Shown one piece after another: positions 61,604 to 64,000 of a stretch of DNA of 64,000 bases. The DNA is taken from positions 434,001 through 498,000 of the forward strand of contig CM074765.1 in assembly GCA_037355855.1 (NCBI GenBank). The letters run 5' to 3'. The notes under the pieces were generated by a model, which was given only the letters and a program-made list of their open reading frames with translations, made no database searches and was not told where the DNA came from. This DNA comes from Pseudo-nitzschia pungens. Its lineage: Eukaryota > Bacillariophyta > Bacillariophyceae > Bacillariales > Bacillariaceae. Within the stretch, counting starts at the first letter, position 1, and each line of letters starts with the position of its first letter. Made by a program: the position numbers and the translations under genes.

Positions 61604-64000
61604 ATGGCGTGGAGATCTGTTCAATTCTCGTTGTTCCTTGTCGGCGCAATAGCTTGCGTCTCATCCCAGATTGTCCAAGCGAGTCTTAGTGCGGATGTGA
61701 AGAACAACCCAAACCAGCTCTACCACGGACGAACGAAGTCGTCGGTAGACAACGAGGTAGAATCGTTGTTCGGCGACGTCTCGTTCTATGCCGCGTTCGA
61801 ACCATCACCTTTGGTCAATCGGAAACACCAAGACAACGAGGTCGAGGAGGTCTTCCGTCGAGCATTGCAGGCTCAGCACAGCTCGTTCCTGAGTAGTCAT
61901 CTTGAGGCCGCTGGTGTCTTTGGAGGGACTGGTGCTCGCAGGGGTGGTGTTCGTGGGAGCGGAGCTAGTCGGATCGAACCCGCGATTCCAGGCAAAGAGC
62001 AGGCAAACCTCGATCAGGCCTTCAAGGTAGCGAAAAGCAACAAACTTCCCGATCCCGACAAAAAGAATGCCAAGGGCCTCAAGTCCAGCAAGTCCGGAAA
62101 AAACATGGAAAAAGGTCTCAAATACAAACAATACAAGAAGGACAAACGCGGCAAAGGTAAGCGCAAGCATGCAACAGATCCCTAGCGGTCATCAGTGATT
62201 TACTCATAATTTGATGATCACTCATTTCGATGACTTTCCTTCCTTCCTTCCTTTCTACTTCAAAAATAACAGAGGAGAAAAGAGAAATCGGTCACAAATT
62301 GACCAAGAGTGGGAAGAAAGATGACAAATTTAGTTACGACCCCTACGACGCCGATGACGATACTTATGCTCTGCATGACGATGCGTTTTTCGACGCTTGG
62401 TCATGGGAATGGGTCCAGGAAGACACCAGTGCCCAATCATCTCAAGGATACTACCAAGACACTACTCAGTCGACGGCGGGCGATTCTGTTACCTGGGAAG
62501 AAAATAGTTTTGGTGGGATGAATGGATGGAGAGCCGGTCCCATCAATACTGCTGAATCAGAAAAGATGATGGGAAGAGCGGATCCAGTCATGGGACGCAT
62601 GGACTTTGGTCAGGAGAATTCCGTCGATGGAATGCAACCAAGCAACACGAATGAATCTAGTCAACCACACGCCGTCGGGGCCCAGGCCGAAACCGCGAGC
62701 TCTCAGCTGAAGTTTCCCGCTATCCAACACATGGTATTTTCTGGCCCGGTGCACCTCAAAGCTCATTCTACTACCGATGTGATTTCAATGGACCCCGAAA
62801 TATTTGCCATCCTGCAGTCTGTTTTGACTCCGTATCTGCAGAAGACGATGGGACCTACCCTTCACGCCTACACCTTGGAGGTAGAATACAGTCCCTCTCA
62901 CGACAAGAGTCTCGACGCCGAAACTGTGGAGACTCTGATGGAAGTCAGGTGTGCCTTCAAGGTCATCAGCGACTCTGTCGAGTCATTCAAACGCATTGAC
63001 CACGTCCAGGCATCTCGGTGGATTCACGATTATTTTGCAGGAGCCGAAATATACAAGCTCCTGACAGCCCTTCGGTCTGCCAACATTCCTATCAACGACA
63101 TTACTTTTGTCAATCAAGACTTTGAGGTAACCCCCACTGTTGCAGAGGCAAACAGCCAGATGGCACCGGGAACCACTCCCAGTTCCAAATCTTCCGAGAA
63201 GGCTTCTGGCGGTGCCATGGTTGGAATCACTCTGAGCGTTATCATGGTGGGTTTGATTTTCTTTTTGCACTACACGGGTCGCTTGCCATCAAAGGCACAA
63301 GTTGGAGAATTCAGCTTGACGGCTCGTGACTCCATTGCAAAGCATGGCGCCACAGCACGCGATTCCATTTCGAAACACGGGAAATCTGCACGCAAGTCCA
63401 TTTCGAAACACGGGAAATCTGCACGCAAGTCCATTTCCAAACGTTTTCCGTCGTCCGCAACACACAGCAACGACAAGGTCGAGGGAGGCCGCCGGAGAAC
63501 CTATTCGGGAACCTTCCGAAGGCACCCAACCGGTGGTCTGCAGAAAGCCAAGTTGCAAAAGAAACCGGCGCGATCCGAGCAATATTTGAAAGACAATGCA
63601 AGCACAACATCTTCGGCCGTTTCGTCTGCGGGAGGCATCCCACGATCCTGCAAACAGTCATCCTCTTTCAACGATATTCTCGACCAAGACGATTATTCGT
63701 TTAGCAATTTCGATGGAGAGTACGAGTCTTCCGCGTATGCTCCCTCGACCCCGAGCCGTCGGACTGTCGCCCGAGATGATGTCAGCGTGACGGATACCGT
63801 GGGGTACGACGAAACACTCCTCGGAAGAGTGAGCAAAACCGTGTCCCAAGCGGCTTACCTCATGAGTCCGGGAAGCACCAGGGTGCCAGAATCTCCGAGA
63901 ACTCCGATTCCCTCTTCGGCCCCGAGACGGATCACAGCTGCGGACATCGCTTCTCCCAGAGACATGGACAACTGGTCAATCCGAAGCTTCGAAACGAAGA
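61604..64000 (+). CDS. type-I membrane protein with lysine-rich lumenal part and basic repeat tail (3' end outside the window)
   Basis: Exon 1 is 61604-62156. The intron is 62157-62272 (GTAAGC...AACAG). Exon 2 runs from 62273 past 64000 without a stop; at least 759 aa. A signal peptide (MAWRSVQFSLFLVGAIACVS) is followed by an Arg/Gly patch and a Lys cluster across the intron (SSKSGKNMEKGLKYKQYKKD, KRGKGK). Next come an acidic Tyr/Asp/Trp-rich stretch (YDPYDADDDTYALHDDAFFD, AWSWEWVQ), a globular part (DPEIFAILQSVLTPYLQKTM; ARSANIPINDITFVNQDFEV-like), and one membrane helix (GAMVGITLSVIMVGLIFFLH, about 63209-63268). The tail carries four 11-residue repeats A-R-K/D-S-I-S-K-H-G-K-S (about 63324-63444) and Ser/Pro-Arg motifs. 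Topology resembles the silicalemma-spanning proteins of diatoms; that role is inferred and no family is recognised. Confidence 0.75.

Overview
The window looks like nuclear DNA of a diatom, probably a pennate one, though I cannot name the species. The evidence is: (i) two proteins with an N-terminal signal peptide followed by the A/N-A-F-type motif that marks import into a secondary red-type plastid (a zeta-carotene isomerase and a bestrophin-like channel); (ii) secreted lysine-rich and P-S/T-x-P-rich proteins like those of silica walls; (iii) a Ty1/copia relic whose RNase H region reads like the diatom CoDi elements; (iv) short GT-AG introns, and compact GC-rich genes set in AT-rich repeat-laden spacers. 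No tRNA, rRNA, CRISPR array or bacterial-type operon was seen.

Layout. 1-6.6 kb: MITE relics, a frame-broken Myb/SANT protein gene and a secreted lysine-rich repeat protein. 7.3-14 kb: a repeat sea made of a two-form satellite, a ~390-bp repeat family, a ~147-bp hairpin repeat family, a nested 91-bp MITE, an internally deleted copia element and a 230-bp foldback element. 14.8-17.6 kb: a PARP16-like tail-anchored ADP-ribosyltransferase. 18.9-19.9 kb: a 98-bp tandem array. 20.7-29.3 kb: a gene-dense stretch with a 1-Cys peroxiredoxin, a DUF1989 protein, a membrane-anchored adenylate kinase, a secreted protein and a broken small membrane-protein gene. 29.5-37 kb: mostly empty AT-rich spacer with a second 91-bp MITE, one small acidic protein and one frame-broken gene. 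37.3-41.8 kb: a SAP30-like/SGF29 fusion divergent from 15-cis-zeta-carotene isomerase. 43-50 kb: an orphan coiled-coil gene, a 181-bp satellite and a 1.7-kb minisatellite. 52.6-58 kb: a modular Cys-rich GPI-type surface protein, twin palindromes and an acidic ORF. 58.4-64 kb: a plastid-targeted cyclic-nucleotide-binding/bestrophin fusion divergent from a type-I membrane protein that runs off the end of the window.

The genes do not form one pathway. Recurring themes are plastid function (carotenoid isomerisation, a thylakoid-type anion channel), redox and nucleotide balance (peroxiredoxin, adenylate kinase), chromatin control (SAP30/SGF29, Myb) and the cell surface or silica matrix. The most unusual items are the cNMP-binding/bestrophin fusion and the SAP30/SGF29 fusion. 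Exons were joined by hand from GT/AG sites and reading phase; no search was run.
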